Shown: piece after piece, positions 55,801 to 62,850 of the stretch
Layout: each line of letters opens with the position of its first letter
How positions within the stretch are numbered: the first letter of the stretch is position 1
Assembly: GCA_030430575.1 (NCBI GenBank)
Contig: JAUIKF010000005.1
Coordinates: forward strand, 62,001 to 126,000
Source of the DNA: Bacteroidia bacterium
GTDB lineage: Bacteria > Bacteroidota > Bacteroidia > J057
Reading direction: 5' to 3'
Length of the DNA: 64,000 bases
Made by a program: the position numbers and the translations under genes
The notes under the pieces: generated by a model
Database searches by the model: none
What the model was told of the DNA's origin: nothing
What the model saw: only the letters and a program-made list of their open reading frames with translations

Positions 55801-56404
55801 ATTGGCCCATATCCCAGGGTTTGAGTTGTGGGAGGTGAATGCAAATAAAGGGGGGAATACGGGCAAAGTGACGGTAGAACTCCGAGGCGCCAAGTTTCAG
55901 TCTACCATGATGGCGCGATTGAAAGACCCTGTGTTGGGAAGTATGCTAATGGATACCCTTTATTACGAAAACCCCTCGACCGTATTTGTGACATTTGACC
56001 TAAATGGAGCTTCTCTCGGACACTACGATGTCATTTTGGAACGAACAGATGGTGACTCTACGGGCATCTCTGATGGATTTGAAGTAGAAGCAGGAACAGG
56101 AGAAATCCTGATGACCAGCATCAATTACCCTGCAGGCGTACGCCCTAATCGGACCCTGGCCATGACCATAGCCTTCGCCAATGGCGGGAATGTGGACATC
56201 CCCGCTCCATCCCGAACCCTCCTCGCTATAGACCGTGCGCCTGTAGCCAAGCGCTTGAGCGATTTGAGGTATGAGGACCCCAGTCTACGGCTGAGATTTG
56301 GCGAAGTGAATGGACCCTCGGACGTACTTCGTCCAGGCGTAAATAGCTCGATTACGATTTATACCAAATCTACCAGACGTCTGAGGTTTAAGCTGATTGA
56401 ATAA
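46877..56404 (+). CDS. Giant secreted protein with three beta-helix/CARDB units and eight CARDB-like repeats
   Basis: 3175 aa. A signal peptide lies at its start (GRVRLWVLGLLLLCSPSLAL after M9; ATG at 46901 could be the true start). Three modules of about 560 aa follow, each made of a CARDB-like domain (VTIVLHNLGPDTLTSASLSW) and a right-handed beta-helix (GGASPDFLNFTAATNFLNAG, TGIYLDEHIGPIVLGN). Then, after one more CARDB-like stretch and an Fn3-like region, eight further CARDB-like repeats of about 125 aa begin at motifs such as PPDLQITSLTGP and HPDLVVSSFSTP. The last 300 residues are beta-rich and lack a recognisable T9SS sorting domain. It is probably surface-exposed adhesion or matrix machinery. 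Confidence 0.78.
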   Translation: MLFTLPPIMGRVRLWVLGLLLLCSPSLALTQVDLAVQSLQGPVAPFAPGAHDVTIVLHNLGPDTLTSASLSWEVNAVAQPAYAWTGSLPSGGSDTLTIGSYVFSSLSLDSVLCWSGVPNGGADSDPSNDTLGVLLTPALQGTYSIGGASPDFLNFTAATNFLNAGGVTGAVTFNARSGSYHEQIALIGVPGNHVSNPIIFQSESGDSTDVVIHYSATTSLDNYVVRTIETDAVTFQHLTLQADGPDYGTVVEVVGAATQSALLNNQIIGIDTANSNRKYAVVDLGGGSQIDSFTIAHNRIEYGSYGIYFFGGWNPITFDSEPSLRTTIRENSLLNQHETGIYLDEHIGPIVLGNYILADSENAFFYGIYLTNSEEDLQVTKNTLRLPSGGTGVFLDYCMSTAAKKGLIANNMIAVGGSNFSNGIYLGFSDHQRIAFNSVDISTNDNSSAAFRAEYSNSLDNLNNIFVASGSGLAIWGDDHLAFSTSDYNDLYTTGSNLVEMGGSTLTDLSDWQSSFYFDQNSLSLDPLFAATDDLHIGEAILFGAGTPLSYITDDIDGESRDAHLPSMGADEQPTPSLDAGLPSFEPAAIPISEGLSPLKVVLKNYGSDTLTFAMLGWEVNGSSQPSLAWTGSLASGDTAQVTLGNFSFTLGVSYSLTAWCASPNMMMDTIPQNDTLSAIGVFTGLAGVYTVGGASPDFATLTDAVQALEQGGANDSVTFMIRSGTYIEQLSINQLPGPECSVPIVFRAESGDSSDVTITFDATVSTSNYIVQLDGADGITFQYLTFQAVNTTNGRIIDIREGAHCNQFLNCHFTGISGFSTSTARALIFSGDDLDNDNVFQNNYFLNGSMAIYLVGQSSSLEETGTVITGNTIEGAIRYGIWLDEQLSPVISGNTIMATSAASSGFSAIFLDQCDEQIIVSHNLIQLDDDGYGINLNFCDAADTARGRIFNNMISVGGNGNSYGIYNRYGIQLEFTHNSVHVHGTSTISRAYYGFSGGDNYLYNNIFSNTGGGQAIYVSTASHLAASDYNDLFATGTYLAFLDFDRTDLSEWQIASGMDSQSISEDPTFQAIDDLHVSLITLNGTATPISYVTDDIDGEPRSLSAPDIGADEFTPTNLYDAGITAITGPSAPFAAGSHQVITHLKNYGADTLTQVNVHWVINGAIQSVFAWTGTLAPGREDTVALGAFSFTDATAFDIAAWTSSPNAQLDTVSSNDTATVIDLYPALLGTYTVGGISPDFTDLSTPITILNHGGVLGPVELVLRSGTFTEQNVLGTIPGVSVTDSVLIRGESGDSSTVILTATGTNSHNYVLKLEGTSYVTFRHLTFKNVTNIYGRGIHLEGRSHHICFENNYFLGNTNNVSSTNRAIVYSSNDQDEYITFRQNRFEQGTYGIYMLGTSSLHEAGNVVASNIFRDQYARAIHLDEQDAPIIHDNDIVGRAGGTLFRGIYCEESDGAMRIEGNRIITADGAYGIYLDDCDGQMGMEGLIANNMITVGGTGTSNGLYIYSCARQKIYHNNVLVTNTDPFNGRTAYFRFGSEIDLKNNVFANTGGGYSLYIGSFLSSLTSDYNNLYTTGANLGYWQPDTLPSLSAWWSTGQDSNSISVDPLFFANEDLHVKQVALDSAATPVAEVSVDYDDEMRNLSTPDIGADESDFLDNDLGVIDILVAGTGCDTGQVGTVTIVIQNYGVQTQSGFDASFIFAGDTTTENVGGLSVLAGDTASFTFTDTVLLPSPGIYVFDAYTNLLGDLDMGNDTLAGDSLEKYTLQAVDSVSNMLPLDSTLGMDLPINFSWAPAANATQYDMFIWENGDTKPTDPTEADITQISFLYTGNLTYGTEYLWQIRAENECFDQDGPIQLFEVRDLPDLIVNNVQAPASAFSSTSISVSWEVENIGAGSTLSESWQDYVYLSFDQILDRNVDLYLGGVSNLTSLNAGGNYAQSMNLTLPNGLSGSYYLIVAANGDFWGAMQEADNDNNEGVSVIPILISLRPPPDLQITSLTGPNNAFSGQTITVDWTVENKGSGATLEGSWRDRLYLSPDPLFIQANATLLATETRMGNLDPDSSYATSIAVNLPNGIFGTYHLYLFTDYYNDVYEHASESNNDARSDTMNIVLTPPPDLLVSTITAPDSASGGEKVSLSWTVENQGGSTTISPYWDDRVYLTTSPTYDLSQAITLDTYRRTTPLANGASYTKTKTVTIPTGINGPYYFYVTTDVNDQEDEFGQETNNTLIAPHLTEILHPDLVVSSFSTPASDTAGHDISVSWTVKNVGFGSMPVQSWWNRISISTHGTYDPDSLTELKRIRMTESFQSGDSVNSLTTITLPHGLSGTYYLYLETDIDGEIYEAGDTTQNFAKTSISIYLPPWPDLIADTVTQGPDSLIAGSNIGIGFTLSNQGLSTAPDGWVNNIYVSPEPVWNPSNAYLLGQYTVHASLTPGDSLMHEDSLVMPMLSIMTPGLDSFTYVYVYVEVDQRDDVYEHTDEGNNIQRSDSFFVRCPGPPDLEVTTFTGPDTATSGLDITVDWAVINNSNPTDFWNYYYWYDGIYLSTDSIWDPSDVFVTDWTLYGPLGLGEYYAETQTLTLPDGISGDYYLLMVADHTSLIKDLNPANNALAMRDGMNQAQQIHIQLREPTDLLPISFISPTTGTSGQPISPVWQVKNNGTGTTIAGGWEDHIYLSTDGVIDSLDVLLGSKSHTGDLLPGETYLDTLEVFLPISATGNYLLLFKTDFPNEEYEHLAEGNNEASALITISQPPPADLIVNGFTLPDSAMAGDSVSLSWTVENEGSYAANGKMKELIYLSADSLWDVGDVLVGENWPTVNLAPGASTMHTYHGPLPGVDLDDYHVIVLTDALNNIYESVDTNNTGISSALVTVTLRTLPLEVWTPDTMPNGQARYFQIEIPDSLNGESMLISLLGDSLQGANELYLSYEEVPTRATHDFVHEGLLAGNVDLVVPTLRTGTYYLMMYGSTSGGTSQALQVLAHIPGFELWEVNANKGGNTGKVTVELRGAKFQSTMMARLKDPVLGSMLMDTLYYENPSTVFVTFDLNGASLGHYDVILERTDGDSTGISDGFEVEAGTGEILMTSINYPAGVRPNRTLAMTIAFANGGNVDIPAPSRTLLAIDRAPVAKRLSDLRYEDPSLRLRFGEVNGPSDVLRPGVNSSITIYTKSTRRLRFKLIE

Positions 56405-56466
56405 TGATTCATTGACTGCTTACTGCCTGTTTCTCAACCATTTACTTCAACAATACACATACAATC

Positions 56467-59400
56467 ATGACTGAATATATAACTAAAAAGACACTCATAC
56501 TACTCATGATATGGGTCTCGACTATTGGCGGGCTGACCGCTCAGGTAGTCTGGCCCATCCAAGACGGAAGCCACGATATGTTTACAGGATTTGGGGATGG
56601 ATATGACGGGAATAATTGGGGCTTTCACGAAGGGATCGATATGCTAGGCGTAGGGAGAGCCGTCGTCGCTGCAAGACGAGGGATAATTGTCGCAAAAGAC
56701 ACGGGGTCAAGCGGAGGAACCATCACGATAGATGTAATCGGCACAACGCAATATGACGTCTATCTCCATATTGATAATTTCACGGCAAAGGCGCTGTATG
56801 ATACGGTGGCGATGGGAGAAGTGCTTGGTAATATAAGGGGGGGTATTTATCCTGCTGGGTATGAACACTTGCACTTTATGGTGATCAATTTTTTTGACCC
56901 CGGAGGAAGTGTAAGCGGTGTCTCAGCAGATGGCAGCAATATTCTTAACCCCTTTACCATCTTTACCAATGCAGCAGACCAGGACCCAGAAGGGAATAAA
57001 CCTGAATTAAAGGACAATAACGGTGATGGAGAGACTATTTTGTTTCATGACCAAGCTGACAACCTCATAGGGGGGCTTACGGTGCCCATCTATGGAGAAG
57101 TAGATATATTGGTAGATGCTTCGGATGACATGACGACCTCTCTTGCTTTTGATCAAGGTGTCCATGCCGCAGGCTATTGGGTAGAATCTATGTTGGGGGG
57201 AGGGGAAAATGTCAAGACCGATGCTTCTCCTTATATGTTATGCAAATTTGACAATGCCTGGTTCGCTTCAGGCAGTGCAGCGGGGAAAGTCTTTCAGGTG
57301 TATCATTACAACTATCCGACTGCAGGATTTCCCTTTACCAATGAGATTTACAACCAATATATCGTCACCAATACGACTGGGACCACGGGAGAAGAACAGT
57401 TTGTGGATGGCAACCAGTTCTGGAAAACAGATGCGAAAGTAGGGACAGGCGCAGAAGCAAATGGCAGCGATGCAGATGATGCGTTGGTCAATGAGGAGGC
57501 AAAATTTAAGGACGGCAATTATCGCATTCATGTCAAACTGGAAGACATGGTAAACCAGGAAACCTATACGACAGCCGAATTTTTGGTCGATAATTTTGCG
57601 CCTTATGTGTCCCAAATAGAAGTGGACATGGATGGGAGCATCTTGTATGATGCCACTTGGGACTGGGATGGAGCGGCACTAACGCTCAATTCGAATAGCT
57701 CCCCCAAGGAACCTAAAGCGGCCGAAATCGTGATTCGAATCACCACCAGTGAAACCATGCAGAACGTGAATGTCAGTGTCCCTGATATGATGGTAAACGG
57801 GGCTGCCGTTTCTCAAAACCAGGATATGACCGAATGGGAATTTACCATCCCGTCGAGCACAGTCGAGTTTGCCAAGCCCTGTCAATACGCCATAGAAATT
57901 GAGGGACAGGACCTCAATGGAAACGATCTGGAAAGAAGGCCAGCCAACTTGTCGAAGCGCGACGTGAACGGCAATTTTGACCCTGCTCCCTCTGGTTCTC
58001 CCGATGACAACCACAAGTTTGCATTTACCTTGCCGACCCTCATGGTCATACCTGAGGAAATACTGTATTGTGAAATTCCTGATTATCCCGTAGAGATACG
58101 CCTCGACCCAGAACCTAAGCCCTGTGCGCATCACCAGGACTGTATCTATACTTGGTCGACAGGGGAGACAGATGTGACTTCTATCATGATAACGGCCGAT
58201 GGGGCGTATGATGTCACCATTGAATATTTGCCCAATTGTCAGCAGGTAGTGATGGTCAATGTAATTGAGAGAGAAGATAACTGTGATTGTAATCCAGGAG
58301 ATGCCTGCTGGGAAGTGCCTGTCCTCCATGCGGTAGACCCCAATGACATCACAGGTCCGTTGGGCTATGACACTGCCCACTGGGTGGCTGTGGCAGACGA
58401 AATGGGCTATACCATTCGATTTGAAAATGATCCAGACTTCGCTACGGCACCTGCCCAGGTGGTCAAAATCACGCATCCCATCGATGAGCACCTCAACCTG
58501 AACAGCTTTAGGCTCGGCAGTTTTGGGTTTGGTGCTTTTCACTTTGAACCGCCAGCTAATTCAGCTTTTTACAGCACACAGCTAGATGTGGTAGATTCCT
58601 TAGGGGTAATGGTCAACCTCACTGCGGGGATAGATGTGGTCAAAAAGGAAGCGTTTTGGATATTTGAATCGGTAGATCCGCTGACGGGGCAGCCGCCGAC
58701 AGACGCCTTGCTGGGATTTCTTCCAGTCAATGACACGGCCACCAACCGCTTCAACGACACCATCCCTCAACGAGGAGAAGGATACGTCAATTTTACGATT
58801 ACGCCCCTTGCTTCCGCCCAAACGGGCGATAGCGTAAAAGCTACTGCCTCCATTATTTTTGATATAAATGCTCCCATCGTCACCAATACCTGGCTCAACC
58901 TGCTCGATGCGGGTGCTCCCACAACCACCGTTAATCCACTTGCCAGTATGTATGATACGACCACGATCACCCTTACTTGGTCAGGAATTGACGACTCTGG
59001 CGGCGTAGGACTTCATTATGTAGACTTGTATGTGGCGCAGGATGGGGGGGCTTTTGTCTTGTACCAAAGCGGCATCACGGATACCTCCCTCCTTTTCACA
59101 GGCGTTTCAGGTTCTACCTATGAGTTTTACTCCCTGGGTGTGGATTATGTAGGCAATACTGAAGCCATCAAGTTCACCCCAGATACACAGACAGAGCTGA
59201 GAAAACTGGGCTTGATCAGCCTGAAAGCTTTTTTGGAGGGCGCTTACTGCCTCACGACCTGCCCTTCTGGCGCCCCTGCGGGTACGATGGACACCTTATT
59301 GGCGAGCCGTGGGGTGATTCCGCTCACACAGCCCTATGACAGCATCAAGCTCGCTGACGGAAGCAACTGGGCCTATCATGGAGCTGAAATGGCGACTTCC

Positions 59401-59931
59401 CTCCCCTCCAGCGACATCGTCGACTGGGTGATGGTGAGCTTCCGCTCGGATACAGTCGCGAGTAGCGCGTTTGACAGCCTCGCAGTCTTTTTGCGAGCAG
59501 ATGGTCAACTGGTGACCGTGGAAGGCGACAGCTTGCTTGACTTCGCCCAAAAGGAAGGCGTAGACTCCTTCTTTGTGGTGATAGAACACTACAATCACTT
59601 GCCGGTGATGAGCAGTCGGAGACTCACTTCGCTGGATGGAAGACATTATGCATACGATTTTACCGTTGCGGAAACGCAAGCGTACACGGTTGGTGGAAGC
59701 GCGGGCCTGAAAGACCTTTCAGGGACAGGTGTTGGGCCTTATGGACTTTATGGAGGCAATGGTCATTATGACCTGATCCTCGATTCTGACGACAAGTCGT
59801 CGTGGCTGGGTGAGAACCTACAATTTAACCTGTACCTCCCCTCCAACTACCGCCTGGATCTCAATATCAATCCTGATGATCAGCGCGTGTGGTTGAAGAA
59901 TAATTCGAAGTATTCAGGGGTTCCGAGGTGA
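56467..59931 (+). CDS. Large secreted protein with N-terminal M23 (LytM) peptidase domain
   Basis: 1154 aa with a signal (MTEYITKKTLILLMIWVSTIGGLTAQ, ending before residue 30). Residues 28-165 resemble an M23 peptidase: His in NWGFHEGIDMLG (HxxxD), HLHF near residue 139 as the second zinc motif. The rest is beta-rich with cadherin- or Fn3-like segments and a domain near 640-830 (IRFENDPDFATAPAQVVKIT) of the kind found in giant Bacteroidota surface proteins. No T9SS sorting domain is evident at the C-terminus. It follows the 3175-aa gene by 62 bp, likely the same operon, and could cut peptidoglycan or peptides outside the cell. Confidence 0.75.
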   Translation: MTEYITKKTLILLMIWVSTIGGLTAQVVWPIQDGSHDMFTGFGDGYDGNNWGFHEGIDMLGVGRAVVAARRGIIVAKDTGSSGGTITIDVIGTTQYDVYLHIDNFTAKALYDTVAMGEVLGNIRGGIYPAGYEHLHFMVINFFDPGGSVSGVSADGSNILNPFTIFTNAADQDPEGNKPELKDNNGDGETILFHDQADNLIGGLTVPIYGEVDILVDASDDMTTSLAFDQGVHAAGYWVESMLGGGENVKTDASPYMLCKFDNAWFASGSAAGKVFQVYHYNYPTAGFPFTNEIYNQYIVTNTTGTTGEEQFVDGNQFWKTDAKVGTGAEANGSDADDALVNEEAKFKDGNYRIHVKLEDMVNQETYTTAEFLVDNFAPYVSQIEVDMDGSILYDATWDWDGAALTLNSNSSPKEPKAAEIVIRITTSETMQNVNVSVPDMMVNGAAVSQNQDMTEWEFTIPSSTVEFAKPCQYAIEIEGQDLNGNDLERRPANLSKRDVNGNFDPAPSGSPDDNHKFAFTLPTLMVIPEEILYCEIPDYPVEIRLDPEPKPCAHHQDCIYTWSTGETDVTSIMITADGAYDVTIEYLPNCQQVVMVNVIEREDNCDCNPGDACWEVPVLHAVDPNDITGPLGYDTAHWVAVADEMGYTIRFENDPDFATAPAQVVKITHPIDEHLNLNSFRLGSFGFGAFHFEPPANSAFYSTQLDVVDSLGVMVNLTAGIDVVKKEAFWIFESVDPLTGQPPTDALLGFLPVNDTATNRFNDTIPQRGEGYVNFTITPLASAQTGDSVKATASIIFDINAPIVTNTWLNLLDAGAPTTTVNPLASMYDTTTITLTWSGIDDSGGVGLHYVDLYVAQDGGAFVLYQSGITDTSLLFTGVSGSTYEFYSLGVDYVGNTEAIKFTPDTQTELRKLGLISLKAFLEGAYCLTTCPSGAPAGTMDTLLASRGVIPLTQPYDSIKLADGSNWAYHGAEMATSLPSSDIVDWVMVSFRSDTVASSAFDSLAVFLRADGQLVTVEGDSLLDFAQKEGVDSFFVVIEHYNHLPVMSSRRLTSLDGRHYAYDFTVAETQAYTVGGSAGLKDLSGTGVGPYGLYGGNGHYDLILDSDDKSSWLGENLQFNLYLPSNYRLDLNINPDDQRVWLKNNSKYSGVPR

Positions 59932-59947
59932 TCGGTAGGTGGTGGCT

Positions 59948-59983
59948 GAAGACGCAACAGATTGAAGAAAATCTGTTGCGTCT
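59948..59983 (+). terminator. Hairpin after the M23 gene
   Basis: AAGACGCAACAGATT (59948-59962) and AATCTGTTGCGTCTT (59969-59983) form a perfect 15-bp stem with a 6-base loop, 17 bp after the stop. The T-run is weak (TTTGGGG). Confidence 0.65.
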
Positions 59984-60083
59984 TTGGGGCCATTGACCTG
60001 TTACATGTCTGAGCCTTCCTCGCCCTACCGATTCCAATTAATGATTAACCTTATTCACTATTCTCCAAATTCTTATTAAGATC

Positions 60084-61199
60084 ATGTATAAATTTCGCTA
60101 TATCCTACTTTTCCTCCTCCCATTTATTCCGCAGCAAACCGCCTTTGCCCAATCCACCTTCGACATGCACTTTTCCAGAGATTCCCTGGTAAGTGGCGAG
60201 GTGTATATTAGCATCTACCTACGTGCGCAGGGAACGCCCTTCAAACTCGGAAGCAGTGCCTTGTTTTTCGATTATGATCCAGCCGTGTTGGATGCTCCCA
60301 GTATCCACCAAAGCTTTGGGTATGTGGGTAATGTTTCAGATCCCAGCCTATGTCCTTCTGGGCCATGTGCGTACCAAACGAGTCATCAAATTTCCAATAC
60401 CCTCGGCCGTACGGGGCTGGGAATCAACCTGGAGGCACCCAATAATGGGGCTTTACTTCCAAACACCTATGTACAGATCGCCCAGCTTACCTTTCCGGTG
60501 TTGAATCCGACAGGCAATATGAACCTTCAGTGTAGAGGGACTTCCTTCCAGGGCGTCTTGGAAGCGCCTACCGTGGTCAAACAAGACGATGAGATCATCA
60601 GTGTGGACATGAATGTATGCACAGGGCTTATGGAATCCCCCTTGCCAATCACGTTGCTGCATTTTGATGCCAAAGGCAGGGGTTCGTATATCGCAGTCGA
60701 GTGGGAAAGTGGGCGCGAAGTCAATAGTTCTGGCTATGTGCTAGAGCGAAGCGAAGACGGCATTTCGTTTTCTCAGATTAGCTTCTTTGAAGCCCGAGGG
60801 ACTACAACTCACGGAGTTAGTTACGCTTATCCCGATCGCAACATTTTGCCTAATAAATCCTATCATTATCGGCTAAAAATGGTGGACCTGGATGGCACTA
60901 CGACCTATTCACCCGTCGTAACGGCTCAGGTCGTAAGTGATGAAGTGGTCTTTGTCGGGGAGATCTATCCCAACCCTGCTGTTTCGGAAGCTTTTATCGA
61001 TTTGTGGGTAAATGAAGAAGAGCAGATGACCGTAACGATTGTGGACATCTTGGGCCGAGAAGTGAAACGGTGGCAGGCGGTTTATGAACCTGGCCTACAT
61101 ATTCTGAAAGTAGACCTGTCAGCAGTTTCTAGCGGCGTCTATGTCATCAGTATTGAATCAGAGACTTCTATGTATAGCAGGAAAGGGGTGAAGAATTGA
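60084..61199 (+). CDS. Secreted cohesin-like protein with T9SS sorting domain
   Basis: 371 aa with a signal (MYKFRYILLFLLPFIPQQTAFAQ). Residues 25-180 have the alternating strands and FDYDPAVLDAPSI pattern of a cohesin-like domain. An Fn3-like stretch follows (ITLLHFDAKGRGSYIAVEWE..., YRLKMVDLDGTTTYSPV). A T9SS C-terminal sorting domain begins near residue 292 (GEIYPNPAVSEAFID) and ends with SSGVYVISIESETSMYSRKG. Probably surface-attached, possibly a scaffold or partner of the preceding large proteins. The stop is followed after 4 bp by the inverted repeat of the AbiE pair. Confidence 0.82.
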   Translation: MYKFRYILLFLLPFIPQQTAFAQSTFDMHFSRDSLVSGEVYISIYLRAQGTPFKLGSSALFFDYDPAVLDAPSIHQSFGYVGNVSDPSLCPSGPCAYQTSHQISNTLGRTGLGINLEAPNNGALLPNTYVQIAQLTFPVLNPTGNMNLQCRGTSFQGVLEAPTVVKQDDEIISVDMNVCTGLMESPLPITLLHFDAKGRGSYIAVEWESGREVNSSGYVLERSEDGISFSQISFFEARGTTTHGVSYAYPDRNILPNKSYHYRLKMVDLDGTTTYSPVVTAQVVSDEVVFVGEIYPNPAVSEAFIDLWVNEEEQMTVTIVDILGREVKRWQAVYEPGLHILKVDLSAVSSGVYVISIESETSMYSRKGVKN

Positions 61200-61203
61200 G
61201 AAA

Positions 61204-61243
61204 TGATTCTATTTTTTGTTATTTTTAACAAAAAATAGAATCA
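61204..61243. promoter_or_regulatory. 17-bp perfect inverted repeat upstream of AbiEi (operator and/or terminator)
   Basis: TGATTCTATTTTTTGTT (61204-61220) and AACAAAAAATAGAATCA (61227-61243) are exact complements around a 6-base ATTTTT loop. It ends 3 bp before the AbiEi ATG. AbiEi-type antitoxins are known to bind inverted repeats at their own promoter, so an autoregulatory operator is likely. It also lies just after the preceding stop, so a terminator role cannot be excluded. Confidence 0.75.
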
Positions 61244-61245
61244 AA

Positions 61246-61866
61246 ATGAATTTTCAGACATTCAAATCAGCGTTGGATGTTTATCCTTTCTTTTCGGTTA
61301 ATGAGGCCCAAAAGCGCCTGGGCCACTTTGATTCGCGGCGTTTAGTCGAATGGCAGGAGAAGGGGTATCTCCATAAAATAAGGAATAAGTATTACTATTT
61401 TTCTGGAAAAAAAATAGATGAAAAGTTTCTCTGGCGGACTGCAAACCAGATTTATAAACCATCTTATATTTCGTTGGAAACGGCTTTGGGTTATTATAAC
61501 CTCATTCCAGAATTTGTTTACCAAATTACTTCTGTTTCCACCCAAAAAACGAATGCCTTTGAAACACCACTCGGCCATTTTAATTATAGACGATTTAAGC
61601 CCGCCCTATACTTTGGCTATAAATTATTGCCTTACGATACTTTTTCTATTCGGGTAGCTGAAATAGAGAAAAGTGTACTTGATTATATCTACCTCCATCC
61701 CAAACTGGAGAATGTAGACGATTGGGAAGCATTGCGATTTAATACTGAGATGTTTTTGGAACAAGCAGATTTAAACAAATTCCAGGCTTATTTGGCCTTA
61801 TTTAAGTCTAAAGCACTCACCAAAAGAGCTGACATTTTTCTCAACCAACTATATTCCAGTGTATAA
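61246..61866 (+). CDS. AbiEi-like antitoxin (type IV toxin-antitoxin)
   Basis: 206 aa from the ATG at 61246 (MNFQTFKSALDVYPFFSVNE). An N-terminal winged-helix region (SVNEAQKRLGHFDSRRLVEW, GYLHKIRNKYYYF) precedes a second domain with the family's YISLETALGYYNLIP segment near 78-92. AbiEi antitoxins repress their operon and counteract the AbiEii nucleotidyltransferase. It is followed by an AbiEii gene, but with a 154-bp repeat-containing gap instead of the usual overlap. The AT-rich perfect inverted repeat just upstream is the likely operator. Confidence 0.75.
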   Translation: MNFQTFKSALDVYPFFSVNEAQKRLGHFDSRRLVEWQEKGYLHKIRNKYYYFSGKKIDEKFLWRTANQIYKPSYISLETALGYYNLIPEFVYQITSVSTQKTNAFETPLGHFNYRRFKPALYFGYKLLPYDTFSIRVAEIEKSVLDYIYLHPKLENVDDWEALRFNTEMFLEQADLNKFQAYLALFKSKALTKRADIFLNQLYSSV

Positions 61867-61888
61867 AAATTCTCTTTTTATTTATCCA

Positions 61889-62018
61889 ACAGCGAAACTG
61901 TAATCCTGAGCCCGCGAAGGATCTTACTAGGCTCATGACCTGAACATAGTAAGATTCTTCACTCCGTTCAGAATGACAGCTACGCTGTTTTTATGTTAAA
62001 ATATTTTTACACACGATA
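61889..62018. repeat. REP-like hairpin element between AbiEi and AbiEii, with a TTTTTACACACGATA tail
   Basis: Outer words AACAGCG (61889) and CGCTGTT (61983-61989) enclose a long imperfect palindrome: TAATCCTGAGCCCGCGAAGG and TCTTACT on the left, AGTAAGATTCTTCACTCCGT and TCAGAATGACAGC on the right. The arm resembles the widespread GTCATTCTGAGCGAAGCGAA-type repeat. TTTTTACACACGATA follows at 62004-62018, identical to 7972-7986. Confidence 0.75.
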
Positions 62019-62020
62019 AT

Positions 62021-62800
62021 ATGCTTAGCTTAAAAGAGATCAGCACATTTTATCCTCCCAATCTCCAACACTTTGGGAAATTCATGTTGAGGGAGTACCT
62101 CCAATACAAGATTTTGGAACTGATCTTTGAGCATCCTTATGCGACGAGATTGGCCTTTATTGGCGGTACGTGTCTGCGCATTGTTCACCAAAATCAACGT
62201 TTCTCTGAAGACTTGGACTTCGATAACTTTGATTTGAGTATTGATGAATTTGAAAAGCTGGTTCATGATGTCGGCAAGGGCTTGGAAAAAGAAGGATATG
62301 AAATCGAGTTAAGAAAAGTCATCAAGGGGGCATTTCACTGCTATATTAGGTTTCCTGGATTATTGTATAAAGAAGGTTTAAGTGGCCAGGTAGGAGAAAA
62401 GATTTTGATCAAAGTAGACACCTTCGCCCAAGGATTTCAGTTTGTGCCGGATCGGGTGATTCTCAATCGATTTGATGTGTTTACCACTATTCTAACTGCA
62501 CCTCCATCATTACTGCTTGCCCAGAAGTTTTATGCAATCTCCAATAGAAAACGAAGAAAAGGGAGAGACTTTTCTGACGTCGTTTTTTTATTGGAAAAGG
62601 CCCAGCCAGATTATCGTTATTTGGAACAAAAAATGGGTATACAAACATCCGTTGAGCTTTTAGCAAACATGAAGAAGGTATGTTCCCAATTAGATATGGA
62701 TGATTTGGCAAAAGACGTCCAGCCTTTTTTATTCTCCCCCAAAGACGCAAAAAAGGTCACCCATTTCCTCCCTTATTTGGAGCAAGAATTAAGGAAATAA
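62021..62800 (+). CDS. AbiEii-like nucleotidyltransferase toxin
   Basis: 259 aa. The family motifs are visible: GGTCLRIVHQNQRFSEDLDFD near residues 48-68 (GG, then the DxD acids), KVDTFAQ near 137 and KFYAISNRKRRKGRDFSDV near 168-186. AbiEii enzymes are MNT-like nucleotidyltransferase toxins, several of which modify tRNA 3' ends. It pairs with the AbiEi-like gene 154 bp upstream. Its ATG lies 2 bp after the REP-like element's tail, so its transcript passes through a long hairpin or starts within it. Confidence 0.8.
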   Translation: MLSLKEISTFYPPNLQHFGKFMLREYLQYKILELIFEHPYATRLAFIGGTCLRIVHQNQRFSEDLDFDNFDLSIDEFEKLVHDVGKGLEKEGYEIELRKVIKGAFHCYIRFPGLLYKEGLSGQVGEKILIKVDTFAQGFQFVPDRVILNRFDVFTTILTAPPSLLLAQKFYAISNRKRRKGRDFSDVVFLLEKAQPDYRYLEQKMGIQTSVELLANMKKVCSQLDMDDLAKDVQPFLFSPKDAKKVTHFLPYLEQELRK

Positions 62801-62850
62801 TGGATTATCTCGAATGAACCATTATCAATTAATACAGGTTAAATATCGCC

